A program made the position numbers and the translations under genes. Below the pieces are notes generated by a model. The model was given only the letters and a program-made list of their open reading frames with translations, searched no databases and was not told the DNA's origin. A stretch of 64,000 nucleotides of DNA from Burkholderiales bacterium (GTDB taxonomy: Bacteria; Pseudomonadota; Gammaproteobacteria; Burkholderiales; Burkholderiaceae_C): the NCBI GenBank assembly GCA_016703325.1, contig JADJCH010000015.1, forward strand, positions 1 to 64,000. Reading direction: 5' to 3'. This document shows positions 8,778 to 18,828 of the stretch, piece by piece (position 1 is the first letter of the stretch; each line of letters starts with the position of its first letter).

Positions 8778-9725
8778 ATGAGTTCCTCCGACCAGCTGCA
8801 CATCAACCACTGGGACAACTTCTTCGACGACGAGCTGCACCAGCAGCTCTACCCCACCTGGTGGGATGCCGGCACGGCCAACCACTGGCGGCACCGCCGC
8901 TTCATGGAGCCGCTGATCGACGTGCTGCAGACCCGGGACGACGCCTGGCTGACGGTGGGAGACGGCTGCGGTCACGACAGCTGGATCCTGCTCAACGAAG
9001 GCTTCCAGGACGTGCTGAGCACCGACATCGGTGCCGGCACCCTGCGCCGCAGCCTGGCCGAGGGCCACATCCAGAAGTACGCCCAGGCCAACGCGGAGGA
9101 CCTGCCCTTCGCCGACGGCCAGTTCGACGGCGTGCTCTGCAAGGAGGCCTACCACCACATGCGCCGGCCCTATCTGGGTGTCTACGAGATGCTGCGGGTG
9201 GCGCGGCGGGCTGTGGTGCTGATCGAGCCGCAGGACCAGTGGGCGGACTTCCCGACCCGCGCCGGCGAGCCCCGCCATGCCTACGAGCGGGTGGGCAACT
9301 ACGTCTACTCGATGTCGCGCCGGGAGGTACAGAAGCTGGCGCTGGGCCTGAACCTGCCCGGCTACGCCTGCAAGAACCTGCAGGACGTCTACATCGCCGG
9401 CTGCGAGTTTGCCCGCGCCGATCCTGCCGATCCGCTGTTCGTGCAGATGACGCAGGCGGTCGCCCAGCTGCAGGCGCGCTGTGAGCAGAACCAGGAGAAG
9501 TGGAACTACCTGCTGACCATCTTCTTCAAGGACCCGGCGCTGCTGGCCGATGCGGGACTGCAGGGAAGGCTCGCCGCCCACGGCTGGACCGTGGAGCGCA
9601 CCGACGGCAACCCGCACCTGACACCGGCCACGGCAGCTGCGCCACAGGCCGGCGCGGCGGTGCAGCGGCCAGGGCCGGCGGCGTCCCATACGCCAGCGCT
9701 CCGGCGCCAGACCGAACCGGCCTGA
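8778..9725 (+). CDS. SAM-dependent methyltransferase with extended C-terminus
   Basis: A 315-residue protein. LTVGDGCGHDSWILL is the SAM-binding loop, DVLSTDIG carries the acidic residue after strand 2, and AEDLPFADGQFDGVLCKEAYHHMRRP fits the Methyltransf_11 core. The last 60 residues are Ala/Pro-rich and look disordered. The gene begins 17 bp after the previous methyltransferase, and AGGGGAGGG precedes ATG 8778; a TTG at 8772 is less likely. It probably belongs to the same operon and modifies the same kind of glycan. Confidence 0.82.
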   Translation: MSSSDQLHINHWDNFFDDELHQQLYPTWWDAGTANHWRHRRFMEPLIDVLQTRDDAWLTVGDGCGHDSWILLNEGFQDVLSTDIGAGTLRRSLAEGHIQKYAQANAEDLPFADGQFDGVLCKEAYHHMRRPYLGVYEMLRVARRAVVLIEPQDQWADFPTRAGEPRHAYERVGNYVYSMSRREVQKLALGLNLPGYACKNLQDVYIAGCEFARADPADPLFVQMTQAVAQLQARCEQNQEKWNYLLTIFFKDPALLADAGLQGRLAAHGWTVERTDGNPHLTPATAAAPQAGAAVQRPGPAASHTPALRRQTEPA

Positions 9726-9730
9726 GGCCT

Positions 9731-9766
9731 GATCGACCAGATCGACCAGATCGACCAGATCGACCG
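9731..9766. repeat. 9-bp tandem repeat (GATCGACCA)
   Basis: Three perfect GATCGACCA units and a fourth ending CG sit directly after the methyltransferase stop codon, at the start of a 243-bp gap. The rest of the gap shows no clear gene or promoter. Slippage there could alter spacing to the next gene. Confidence 0.75.
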
Positions 9767-9968
9767 GCTCCGCACGGGGCCTGCTGCCAAGCGGTGGATT
9801 GGGGGCAAAAAGCCACCTTCCTCCGCCAGCGCGGCCCGGGCCCGCCCGGCACCATCCTCATCGATGCCCCCACCCCCCGGTTGCCTTCGGCTCCAGGCGG
9901 TGCGCAGACAGGCCGCAGCGGCACCGCAATGCCCTGGGCCCATGCTTCACAGCGAACGAGGCCCTTCG

Positions 9969-11097
<1,129 letters not shown>

Positions 11098-11146
11098 ATC
11101 GACTTTGTGGACCGAGCCGACCCGACCCGCCGGCAGGGAGCCCTTG

Positions 11147-12253
11147 ATGAGTGAATTCCTCCTTGAAGCTTTCCAGGGCGTGGCGCAGCGCGACTTTCCC
11201 TCGCGCTGGAGCAGCGACTGCATGCAGCACGCCCAGCAGGACGCGCTGTTCCGCCTTGCGGCCCTCAAGCAGGGGCGCAGCCGCCGCCTGCGCGAGCGCT
11301 TGAACGGGCAACGCCCCAGCCGCATCTGCCTGAGCGCCAACCTGGGTGGCTTCGACTGCCGAGTCCCCGGCCTGGAGGACCTGCCGGTGGAGGTGCTGGA
11401 GAAGGGCTGGTTCCAGGCGTCCGATCCGGATCTGCGCCGCCAGCGCATCGAACACCTGGCCGGGGCGCTGGTGATCGTCAACAACAACGATGTGGGCCAC
11501 GACCAGGGCATGGCTGCCTACGGTGATTTCTACAGCCGCTGCGAGCAGGCCGTGTTTGTCGCCTGGGACTGGGACAACCACCACTGGCTGGAGCTGAGCA
11601 GCTTCCTCGCCGCCCACAGCGACATCTATGCGCCGGCGCACCAGGAGAACCTCTACCTGCTCAGCCGCTACAACCCTGCCATCGCCGGGCCGGTGTACTG
11701 CGCCTCGGTGCAGTGGTCGCGCGGCTTCCTGGCCGATCACCTGGCCGACCTGCTGACCGCCGAGCGCAGCGATGCGCCCCTGGGCAAACACATTCCCTAC
11801 GCGCCCTTCGGCTTCCGCAACCGGGTGGTGACCACGCTGGGCCAGCATTACCCCAGCATCGGCTTCAGCGACCGCAGCTTCCATGTGCGCACGCCCGAGG
11901 AACGGCTGGCAGAGTGGGCCGCCCACAAGCTGCACTGGATCGTGCCGGTGCTCAACGACGTGCCAATCCGCATCTTCGACGCCCTGATCAGCGGCGGCAT
12001 CCCGGTGGTGCCGGAGTCGCTGCGGCTGCTGGCGCCGGTGCGCGACCTGCCGCGCGAACATGTGGTGTTCTACGGTCCGCAGGACGTGGTGGACCCTCGC
12101 GAGGTGGTGGCCCGCGGCCTGGCCCTGTTCAACGCAGGCGGCCGTGACGGCATCGCCACTCGTCACCGCCTGGCCCTGGAGGGCCACCACGGCGATCAGC
12201 GGGTGCGGCAGATGGCCGATGCCGCGGCCGACCTGTTCGGGCTCAAAGTCTGA
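11147..12253 (+). CDS. Uncharacterised protein, possible glycosyltransferase
   Basis: The 368-residue protein is not firmly recognised. The C-terminal third, with NDVPIRIFDALISGGIPVVPESL (about residues 270-292), resembles the donor-binding block of GT-B or exostosin-like enzymes, where an Asp and a Gly-Gly-Ile-Pro turn contact the nucleotide sugar. The N-terminal part contains LSANLGGFDCR and a Trp/Asp/His-rich segment (AWDWDNHHWLE). ATG 11147 has GGGAG upstream; the GTG at 11105 is less likely. It sits between a UDP-sugar enzyme and the type I exporter, so sugar transfer is plausible but unproven. Confidence 0.6.
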   Translation: MSEFLLEAFQGVAQRDFPSRWSSDCMQHAQQDALFRLAALKQGRSRRLRERLNGQRPSRICLSANLGGFDCRVPGLEDLPVEVLEKGWFQASDPDLRRQRIEHLAGALVIVNNNDVGHDQGMAAYGDFYSRCEQAVFVAWDWDNHHWLELSSFLAAHSDIYAPAHQENLYLLSRYNPAIAGPVYCASVQWSRGFLADHLADLLTAERSDAPLGKHIPYAPFGFRNRVVTTLGQHYPSIGFSDRSFHVRTPEERLAEWAAHKLHWIVPVLNDVPIRIFDALISGGIPVVPESLRLLAPVRDLPREHVVFYGPQDVVDPREVVARGLALFNAGGRDGIATRHRLALEGHHGDQRVRQMADAAADLFGLKV

Positions 12254-12281
12254 ACCGGGACCCCGAAGCGATCCCCTACCG

Positions 12282-14543
12282 ATGTCCGAACCCACCGCCC
12301 ACCCAGCTCCCGCGCCCGACGACCCGCTGCTGCAGTCGCTGGTGTGGCTGTGCGAGCACCATGGCCGCCCGCGCAGCGCGCAGTCGCTGCTGGCCGGCCC
12401 CGGCATCGCACAGACGCTGACGCCACCGCTGGCGCTGCGGGTGCTGCAGGAAGCCGGTTTCAACGCCTCCCTGGTGGAGCGTGAACCCGGGCAGATCCTG
12501 GCGCTGCTGCTGCCTGCGGTGTTGATCCTGCAGGGCGGGGATGCCTGCATCCTGACCGAACGGGTGCTGCAGGGGCAGACCCTGCGTTACCGCATCCTGA
12601 TGCCTCCCACCGAGCCGCAGCAGGCACCGGTGGAGGTGCTGGCCAGCGAGGCCGAGCTGCTGGAGGCCTACAGTGGCCTGGTCTTGTTTGCCAGCCCGCG
12701 CGTCAGCGTGGGCAGCGGCGGCGCAGCGGCCTACAGCGACGAACTGCAGCTGGGCGGGCGGCACTGGCTCTGGGGCACGCTGCGGCGCTTCATGCCGTAC
12801 TACCGCGGTGCGATGCTGGCGGCGCTGCTGAGCAATGTGCTGGTGCTGGTGGTGGGGTTGTTCACCTCGGTGGTGTACGACCGGGTGATTCCGCACCAGG
12901 CCTTCGTGACGCTGTGGTCGCTGGCCGCCGGCGCGGTGCTGGCGGTGGTGTTCGACCTGTTCGCGCGGCAGCTGCGCAGCCACCTGATCGACACCGCCGG
13001 CAAGAAGGCCGACCTGATGCTGGGCGCCATCCTGTTCCGCAAGGCGCTGTCGATCCGGCTGGAGCACCGGCCGGAGTCGGCTGGCTCCTTCGCCCACCAC
13101 CTGGCGCAGCTGGAGGTGGTGCGGGAGTTTTCCACCTCGGCCACCATGTCGGCCATCAGCGACCTGCCGTTCATCTTCCTGTTCATCGGCATGATCTGGC
13201 TGGTGGGGGGGGACCTGGTGCTGGTGATGCTGGTGGCGGTGCCGCTGATCCTGCTGATGACGGTGGGCATGCAGGCGGTGCTGCGCCGGGCCATGAGCGC
13301 CAACCAGCGCCAGCAGGCCGACATGCACGGCCTGCTGATCGAGACGATGGAAGGCATGGAGGCGGTGCGGGCCGCCAGTGCCCAAGGCCACTTCCAGCGC
13401 CAGTACGAGCAGGCCAACGCAGCTGCAGCGCACAGCTCGCTGCGCGCCCGCGCCGTGTCGGCCTGGGTGAACAACGTGACGATGGTGTCGCAGCAGCTGA
13501 TCACGGTGGTGATGCTGGTCTGGGGCGTGCACCTGATCCATGAGGGGCAGCTGACGGGGGGCGCGCTGATCTCGGCGGTGATGTTCGCCGGCCGGGTGGT
13601 GGCGCCGCTGTCCGGGGTGGTGGGGCTGGCTTCGCGTTACCAGGGCGCCCGCGTGGCCCTGCGCATGCTGGACCAACTGATGGCCCAGCCCAGCGAACGC
13701 GACGACGAGCGGCGCTACCTGCCGCGCAACCACATCCAGGGCCAGCTGGGGCTGCGGGAGGTGAGCTTCTCCTACCGCAACGCCGGGCAGGAGGCCGGGC
13801 CCTCCGTGCTCAAGGAGCTGCAGTTGAACATCGCGGCCGGCGAGCGGGTGGCCATCCTGGGCAAGATCGGCAGCGGCAAGTCCACCGTGCTGCGCCTGCT
13901 GGCCGGACTCTATCTGCCCAGCGAAGGCTACACCGAGGTGGACGGCATCGACTTGCGGCAGCTCGACCCGGCCGACTACCGTGCCCATGTCGGCTTTGTG
14001 GCACAGGAGCCGCGGCTGTTCCGCGGCTCGCTGCGCGAGAACATCCTGCTCGGCCGACCGCACGCGCTGGCCGAATCCCTGCCGGAGGTGCTGCGCCTGA
14101 CCGGCCTGGACAAGATGGCCGCAGCCCACCCGCTGGGGCTGGACATGCCGGTGGGGGAGGGCGGCAACATGCTCTCCGGCGGTCAGCGGCAACTGGTGGC
14201 CCTGGCGCGCTGCCTGGTGACCCAGCCGCAGGTGCTGCTGATGGACGAACCCACCAGCTCGATGGACGCGCAGACCGAACAGCAGTTCATCCACCAGCTC
14301 AAGGGTGTGGTGACCGACCGCACCCTGGTGGTGGTGACGCACCGCCCGGCGCTGCTGGACCTGGTCGACCGCATCGTGGTGATGGACGGCGGCAAGGTGA
14401 TCGTCGATGGGCCGAAGATGAAGGTGCTGGCCGCCCTGGCCAGTCAGCGCCCGGCGCAGCGCAACGTGCCGGGTGCCGCCGAAGTGGCCGGTACGGTCGG
14501 TGCCCCGATGCCCTCCGCCACCGCGTTGAACGTGGTGGCCTGA
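12282..14543 (+). CDS. Type I secretion system permease/ATPase
   Basis: A 753-residue ABC exporter. Residues 1-140 resemble a C39-like domain without peptidase residues, which in related exporters binds the substrate. Five to six hydrophobic helices span about 165-430. The nucleotide-binding domain has Walker A GKIGSGKST (about 527-535), signature LSGGQRQ (about 631) and Walker B VLLMDEP followed by a switch His in VVVTHRP. The layout is that of the LapB/LssB-type inner-membrane component. It couples ATP hydrolysis to export of a C-terminally tagged protein through the HlyD and TolC partners downstream. The probable substrate is the repeat protein at the start of the window. Its start lies 28 bp after the previous gene. 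Confidence 0.92.
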   Translation: MSEPTAHPAPAPDDPLLQSLVWLCEHHGRPRSAQSLLAGPGIAQTLTPPLALRVLQEAGFNASLVEREPGQILALLLPAVLILQGGDACILTERVLQGQTLRYRILMPPTEPQQAPVEVLASEAELLEAYSGLVLFASPRVSVGSGGAAAYSDELQLGGRHWLWGTLRRFMPYYRGAMLAALLSNVLVLVVGLFTSVVYDRVIPHQAFVTLWSLAAGAVLAVVFDLFARQLRSHLIDTAGKKADLMLGAILFRKALSIRLEHRPESAGSFAHHLAQLEVVREFSTSATMSAISDLPFIFLFIGMIWLVGGDLVLVMLVAVPLILLMTVGMQAVLRRAMSANQRQQADMHGLLIETMEGMEAVRAASAQGHFQRQYEQANAAAAHSSLRARAVSAWVNNVTMVSQQLITVVMLVWGVHLIHEGQLTGGALISAVMFAGRVVAPLSGVVGLASRYQGARVALRMLDQLMAQPSERDDERRYLPRNHIQGQLGLREVSFSYRNAGQEAGPSVLKELQLNIAAGERVAILGKIGSGKSTVLRLLAGLYLPSEGYTEVDGIDLRQLDPADYRAHVGFVAQEPRLFRGSLRENILLGRPHALAESLPEVLRLTGLDKMAAAHPLGLDMPVGEGGNMLSGGQRQLVALARCLVTQPQVLLMDEPTSSMDAQTEQQFIHQLKGVVTDRTLVVVTHRPALLDLVDRIVVMDGGKVIVDGPKMKVLAALASQRPAQRNVPGAAEVAGTVGAPMPSATALNVVA

Positions 14544-14558
14544 GCACCTTTGAACGAC

Positions 14559-16130
14559 ATGGCCGCTGCAAACCCCGCCCCCTCCGCCTCCACCTCCGCC
14601 TCCGACGGCCCTGCCGCTCGGCCGCTGTGGCGTCGATTGCTGGGTCGATGGAGCCGGCCATCCACAGCTCAGGAGCCGGCGCAGACCGCCGGCGGCGCGG
14701 ACACGCCCGCCACCGCAGCCCGGAAGGCGGTGAAGAAGGGCGGTGGATTCTCCCTGAAGCGTCGCCAGCCCCAGATGGTGGGCATCCCATTGGGAGTGGC
14801 GCGGGTGCCGGCCTCCGAGGCCCTGCCGGGTCGGCCGTCAGGCCCGCCGCAGGGGACGGAACCGCCGCTGCTGACCGAGGCGCTGCCCACCCGCCAACGC
14901 AGCGGCCAGGTGATCCGGCCGTCGCCGGGGCGCTTTGTGAAGGGCGATGAAAAGCTGCTCAGCGGTGTGCGTTCGGCCCTGGTGCAGGAGGGGGCGCCGC
15001 AGGCGGTGTGGGTGTTGTACCTGCTGGTGATCGTGGTGGCCGCGGCGCTGGCCTGGGCGGTCTACGCCAAGGTGGACATCGTCACCCGGGCCGAGGGCCG
15101 CATCGTGCCGGAGGCGCGTGAGCAGGTGATCGCCAGCCTGGAGGCGGGCATCCTGCGCGCCCTGTTCGTGCGCGAGGGCGCGGTGGTTCAGGCCGGCGAG
15201 GAGCTGGCGCAGCTTGACCCCACCCGCGTCACCGCGCAACAGAACGAGGGCCTGGCCAAACAGACCGCCCTGCGCGCCACCGCGGCCAGGCTGCTGGCCG
15301 AGGTGTCCGGCCGGCCGCTGAGTTTTCCGCCCGAGGTCAGGATCCACAGCGCCGTTGTGGCCGCCGAGACCGAGGCCTACCAGGCCCGCCAGCAGGCGCT
15401 GCAGGAGGCGGTGGACCTGACGCGCCGCAGCATCGGCCTGCTCGACAGCGAACTGAACACCGCAAGGACCATGGCCGAGCAGGGCCTGATGTCCGAGGTG
15501 GAGGTGATGCGCCTGCGCCGCCAGCGCAACGATCTGCAGATGCAGATGCAGGAGCGGCGCAACCGCTTCCGTCAGGAGGCCTCCACCGAACTGCTGCGGG
15601 TGCGCACCGAGCTGGCCCAGCTGGGTGAACAGCAGGTGGTGCGCGAGGATGCCCTGCAGCGCACGGTGCTGAAGTCGCCGGTGCGCGGCATCGTCAAGAA
15701 CATCCGGGTGCACACCGTCGGTGGGGTGGTGGGCGCCGGAGCACCGATCCTGGAGATCGTGCCGCTGACCGAGCGGGTGCTGGTCGAGGCGCGCATCAAG
15801 CCGGCGGACATCGGCTTCGTGCGTGTCGGACTGCCGGCCGAGATCAAACTGAGTGCCTACGATTATTTCAGTTACGGGGGCCTCAAGGGTACGATCGAGT
15901 ACATCAGCCCCGATGCCCTCGGCGAGGACGGACGCGGCGGCAACGACAGCAGCTACTACCGCGCCCGCATCCGCACCGACGTGTCGACGCTGCTGGCCAA
16001 GGACAGGCAGCCGCTGCCTGTGCTGCCGGGCATGACCGCCTCGGTGGAGATCCGCACCGGTGACCGCACGGTGATGCAGTACCTGCTCAAGCCGCTGTTC
16101 AAGGGCACCGAGGCGCTGCGCGAACGCTGA
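14559..16130 (+). CDS. HlyD-family type I secretion periplasmic adaptor
   Basis: The 523-residue membrane fusion protein has a single transmembrane helix (WVLYLLVIVVAAALAWAVY, about 150-168). A barrel-sandwich hybrid half follows (RAEGRIVPEAREQVIASLEAG), then a long coiled coil (about 240-370) and the second half VLKSPVRGIVKNIRVHTVGGVV. The cytoplasmic N-terminus is about 150 residues long, Pro/Ala/Ser-rich with basic patches. That is much longer than in classic HlyD (about 60 residues) and may help select the substrate. It should bridge the ABC exporter and the TolC-type channel. ATG 14559 is preferred to TTG 14550; the gap to the exporter gene is only 15 bp. Confidence 0.9.
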   Translation: MAAANPAPSASTSASDGPAARPLWRRLLGRWSRPSTAQEPAQTAGGADTPATAARKAVKKGGGFSLKRRQPQMVGIPLGVARVPASEALPGRPSGPPQGTEPPLLTEALPTRQRSGQVIRPSPGRFVKGDEKLLSGVRSALVQEGAPQAVWVLYLLVIVVAAALAWAVYAKVDIVTRAEGRIVPEAREQVIASLEAGILRALFVREGAVVQAGEELAQLDPTRVTAQQNEGLAKQTALRATAARLLAEVSGRPLSFPPEVRIHSAVVAAETEAYQARQQALQEAVDLTRRSIGLLDSELNTARTMAEQGLMSEVEVMRLRRQRNDLQMQMQERRNRFRQEASTELLRVRTELAQLGEQQVVREDALQRTVLKSPVRGIVKNIRVHTVGGVVGAGAPILEIVPLTERVLVEARIKPADIGFVRVGLPAEIKLSAYDYFSYGGLKGTIEYISPDALGEDGRGGNDSSYYRARIRTDVSTLLAKDRQPLPVLPGMTASVEIRTGDRTVMQYLLKPLFKGTEALRER

Positions 16131-16182
16131 AGAACTGTCCAGCGCCCCCGGTGGGCCGCAGCCTGAGAGGAGAACCGACCGC

Positions 16183-17631
16183 ATGACCGCCGTTCGATCG
16201 AGCCCCCCCCGACCCCATCCCCGACTGAAGCCTTTGCTGTCCGCCCTGTGCCTGGCCTGTGCGGCCTCTGCCGCCCAGGCTGCCGGTTACTGCGAGGACC
16301 CCAACGAGGCCCGCAGCGGTGTGCCGGTGCTGCCAGAGGTGGGGCGCATCGGCCCGTCGGCGCTGTTTGATGGCATGAGCGCCGGCAATGGCCTGGATCA
16401 ACTGGGCAGCCTGGCGCGCGAGGCGGTGGCCGGCAGTGCCGAGGTGCGGGGTGGCGAGCACAGCCGCCAGGCGGCCAGCTGGGACTTGAAGTCCACCGAA
16501 GCGGGTCAGTCCCCCACCCTGCAGCTGGGCGGCGGACTGGGCGTCGGGCAGTCGCGGGTGGATGGGCACACCCAGGGCGCATCGGGCACCGGATCTGCCT
16601 CATTGACCCTGTCGGCACCGCTGTACGACGGTGGGCGCCTCGACCAGCAGGGCCAGTACCGCAAGCGGCTGCTGGAGTCCAGCGGTTCCGGCCTGCTGTC
16701 GGTGCGGGAGAAGGCGGTGCGCGAGACCCTGGCCACCGTGCTGGACCGCAACCGCTACCGGCTGCAGTTGCGCGTGTACCAGCAGTACGTGGCCAAGATG
16801 AGCTGCCTGACCCAGTCGCTGGAGCGCATCGTGGCGCAGGACCGCGGCCGTGCCAGCGAGCTGGTGCAGGCCCGCAAGGGGCAGCGCCAGGCCGAGATTT
16901 CCCGCGACGAGGCGGTGGCCGCGCTGCGCCAGGCCGATGCCCGGCTGCGCCTGATGGTGGGTGGTAACGTGGCGCCCTGGGGCGCGGTGGGGGTGCCGCT
17001 GCTGGAGCTGCCGCCGCTGCAGCAGGTGCTGGAGGAGATCCAGTCCAGCCCGGAGGTGCGGCAGCTGCGCCTGCAGGCCGATGCCCAGGAAAGCCTGGCC
17101 AAGGCCACCCAGGCCGAAGGTTCACCGCAGCTGCGCTGGCAGGTGGGCACCAACGCCGGGCGCAACGCCCAGGTCAATTCGGCGGCCTGGAATGCCGGGC
17201 TGACGCTGGCCTACACCCTCGACGACGGGGGCGCCATCAACGCCGCTTCCAAGGCCGCCAGCGAGAGGGCGTTGGCGGCACGGCGGGCGCAGGAAGCGCT
17301 GGTCACCGAGCGCAGCAAGACCGCCAGCACCTACCACGACGCCGCCCGCACCTCCTTCCTCCGCGTCAACCACTACGCCGGGGTGCTGGCCGACAGCGAC
17401 CAGGTGCGCAACTCCACCTACGAGCAGTGGTCCAAGCTCGGCCGGCGCTCGCTGTTCGATCTGATGTCCGCGGAGAGCGAGCACTACCAGCTGCGGGTGG
17501 CCTACATCAATGCGCTGCACGATGGCTTCCAGGCCACGCTGCAGCTGCGTGCCACAGGCGCCGGGCTGCTGCCCTGGCTGGCGCCCGAGATGGCCGCTGC
17601 AACGACAGACGCAGCCTCGCCACGCCGCTGA
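16183..17631 (+). CDS. TolC-family outer membrane efflux protein
   Basis: The 482-residue protein has an N-terminal signal peptide (hydrophobic LLSALCLACAASAAQA, cleavage near residue 34). Two OEP-type halves follow, each rich in long amphipathic helices: DLKSTEAGQSPTLQLGGGLG starts the first and EIQSSPEVRQLRLQADAQESL the second. It completes the type I secretion trio by forming the outer-membrane duct. GAGAGGAGAA precedes ATG 16183. A strong hairpin lies 50 bp after the stop codon, so this is the last gene of the secretion operon. Confidence 0.9.
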   Translation: MTAVRSSPPRPHPRLKPLLSALCLACAASAAQAAGYCEDPNEARSGVPVLPEVGRIGPSALFDGMSAGNGLDQLGSLAREAVAGSAEVRGGEHSRQAASWDLKSTEAGQSPTLQLGGGLGVGQSRVDGHTQGASGTGSASLTLSAPLYDGGRLDQQGQYRKRLLESSGSGLLSVREKAVRETLATVLDRNRYRLQLRVYQQYVAKMSCLTQSLERIVAQDRGRASELVQARKGQRQAEISRDEAVAALRQADARLRLMVGGNVAPWGAVGVPLLELPPLQQVLEEIQSSPEVRQLRLQADAQESLAKATQAEGSPQLRWQVGTNAGRNAQVNSAAWNAGLTLAYTLDDGGAINAASKAASERALAARRAQEALVTERSKTASTYHDAARTSFLRVNHYAGVLADSDQVRNSTYEQWSKLGRRSLFDLMSAESEHYQLRVAYINALHDGFQATLQLRATGAGLLPWLAPEMAAATTDAASPRR

Positions 17632-17680
17632 GTGGCCCGAGGGGCCGGGAGAACTCGGCGGCCTGGAGCGGCCCTCCATG

Positions 17681-17712
17681 AGCAAAGGGCGCACCGAGGT
17701 GCGCCCTTTGCT
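17681..17712. terminator. Bidirectional hairpin terminator between tolC-like gene and fbp
   Basis: Bases 17681-17694 pair perfectly with 17699-17712 around a CGAG loop. The A-rich left arm and T-rich right arm allow it to act in both directions between these convergent genes. A long T tract is absent. Confidence 0.7.
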
Positions 17713-17735
17713 CCTTCTGCGTTGCCGGGTGCAGG

Positions 17736-18755
17736 TCAGCTCGGTGCCGCGTCGCGGTGGTAGTCGGTGACGCGCTGCACCTCGTTCTTCGAGCCCAGCA
17801 TCACGCTGACGCGCTCATGCAGCGCGCTCGGGTTGATGTCCATGATGCGCTGCGTGCCGTTGGTGGCCTGGCCACCGGCCTGCTCGACCAGGAAGGCCAT
17901 CGGGTTGGCCTCGTACATCAGGCGCAGCTTGCCGGGCTTGTTCGGCTCGCGACGGTCCCAGGGGTACAGGAAGACGCCGCCGCGGGTCAGGATGCGGTGC
18001 ACGTCGGCCACCATCGAGGCCACCCAGCGCATGTTGAAGTCCTTGCCGCGAGGGCCTTCCTTGCCGGCCAGGCACTCGTCGATGTAACGCTTCACCGGGT
18101 CGGCCCAGTGGCGCATGTTCGACATGTTGATGGCGAACTCCCTGGTGTCCGCCGGGATCTGCACCTGATCCTGCGTCAGCACCCAGGAGCCGGTCTCGCG
18201 GTCGAGGGTGAACATCGCCACGCCGTCGCCGAAGGTCAGCACCAGGGTGGTCTGCGGGCCGTAGACGCAGTAGCCGGCGGCGGCCTGCTGCTTGCCCGGC
18301 TGGAGGAAATCCTCCTCGCTGACGCCGCGGTGGTTGCTGACCTTGCGCAGCACCGAGAAGATGGTGCCGATCGACACATTGACGTCGATGTTGGACGAGC
18401 CGTCCAGCGGATCGAACAGCAGCAGGTACTCACCCTGAGGGTAGCGGTGCGGCACCACGTGGATGCTGTCCATCTCCTCGGAGGCCATGGCCGCCAGGTG
18501 GCCGCCCCATTCATTGGCCTCGATCAGCACCTCGTTGGCGATCACGTCGAGCTTCTTCTGGACTTCGCCCTGCACGTTTTCGGTCTCCGCCGAGCCCAGC
18601 ACCTCGCCCAGCGCGCCCTTGTTCACCGAGATGGCGATGCGCTTGCAGGCGCGCGCCACCACCTCGATCAGCAGGCGCAGCTGCGGCTGGATGTGGCTGT
18701 GTTCGCGCTGGTGTTCCACCAGGTAGCGGGTCAGGGAAATGCGCTTCTCATTCAT
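17736..18755 (-). CDS. fbp: Fructose-1,6-bisphosphatase class I
   Basis: The 339-residue enzyme removes the 1-phosphate of fructose 1,6-bisphosphate in gluconeogenesis. The metal and substrate segment LLFDPLDGSSNIDVNVSIGT (about 115-134) is the class I signature, with upstream ASEEMD supplying metal ligands. MYEANPMAFLVEQAGGQA matches the conserved C-terminal block. Length is standard. GGAGGAT lies 7-13 bases upstream of ATG 18755. It follows pepN in the same direction after 73 bp and ends against a bidirectional hairpin. Confidence 0.96.
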   Translation of the reverse strand: MNEKRISLTRYLVEHQREHSHIQPQLRLLIEVVARACKRIAISVNKGALGEVLGSAETENVQGEVQKKLDVIANEVLIEANEWGGHLAAMASEEMDSIHVVPHRYPQGEYLLLFDPLDGSSNIDVNVSIGTIFSVLRKVSNHRGVSEEDFLQPGKQQAAAGYCVYGPQTTLVLTFGDGVAMFTLDRETGSWVLTQDQVQIPADTREFAINMSNMRHWADPVKRYIDECLAGKEGPRGKDFNMRWVASMVADVHRILTRGGVFLYPWDRREPNKPGKLRLMYEANPMAFLVEQAGGQATNGTQRIMDINPSALHERVSVMLGSKNEVQRVTDYHRDAAPS

Positions 18756-18828
18756 CGTCGATCCTCCGGAAAACAGGATGGGCAGCCGCGGGGCTTGGGT
18801 TGGTCAGGACTGGGGCGGATTGTCCGCG

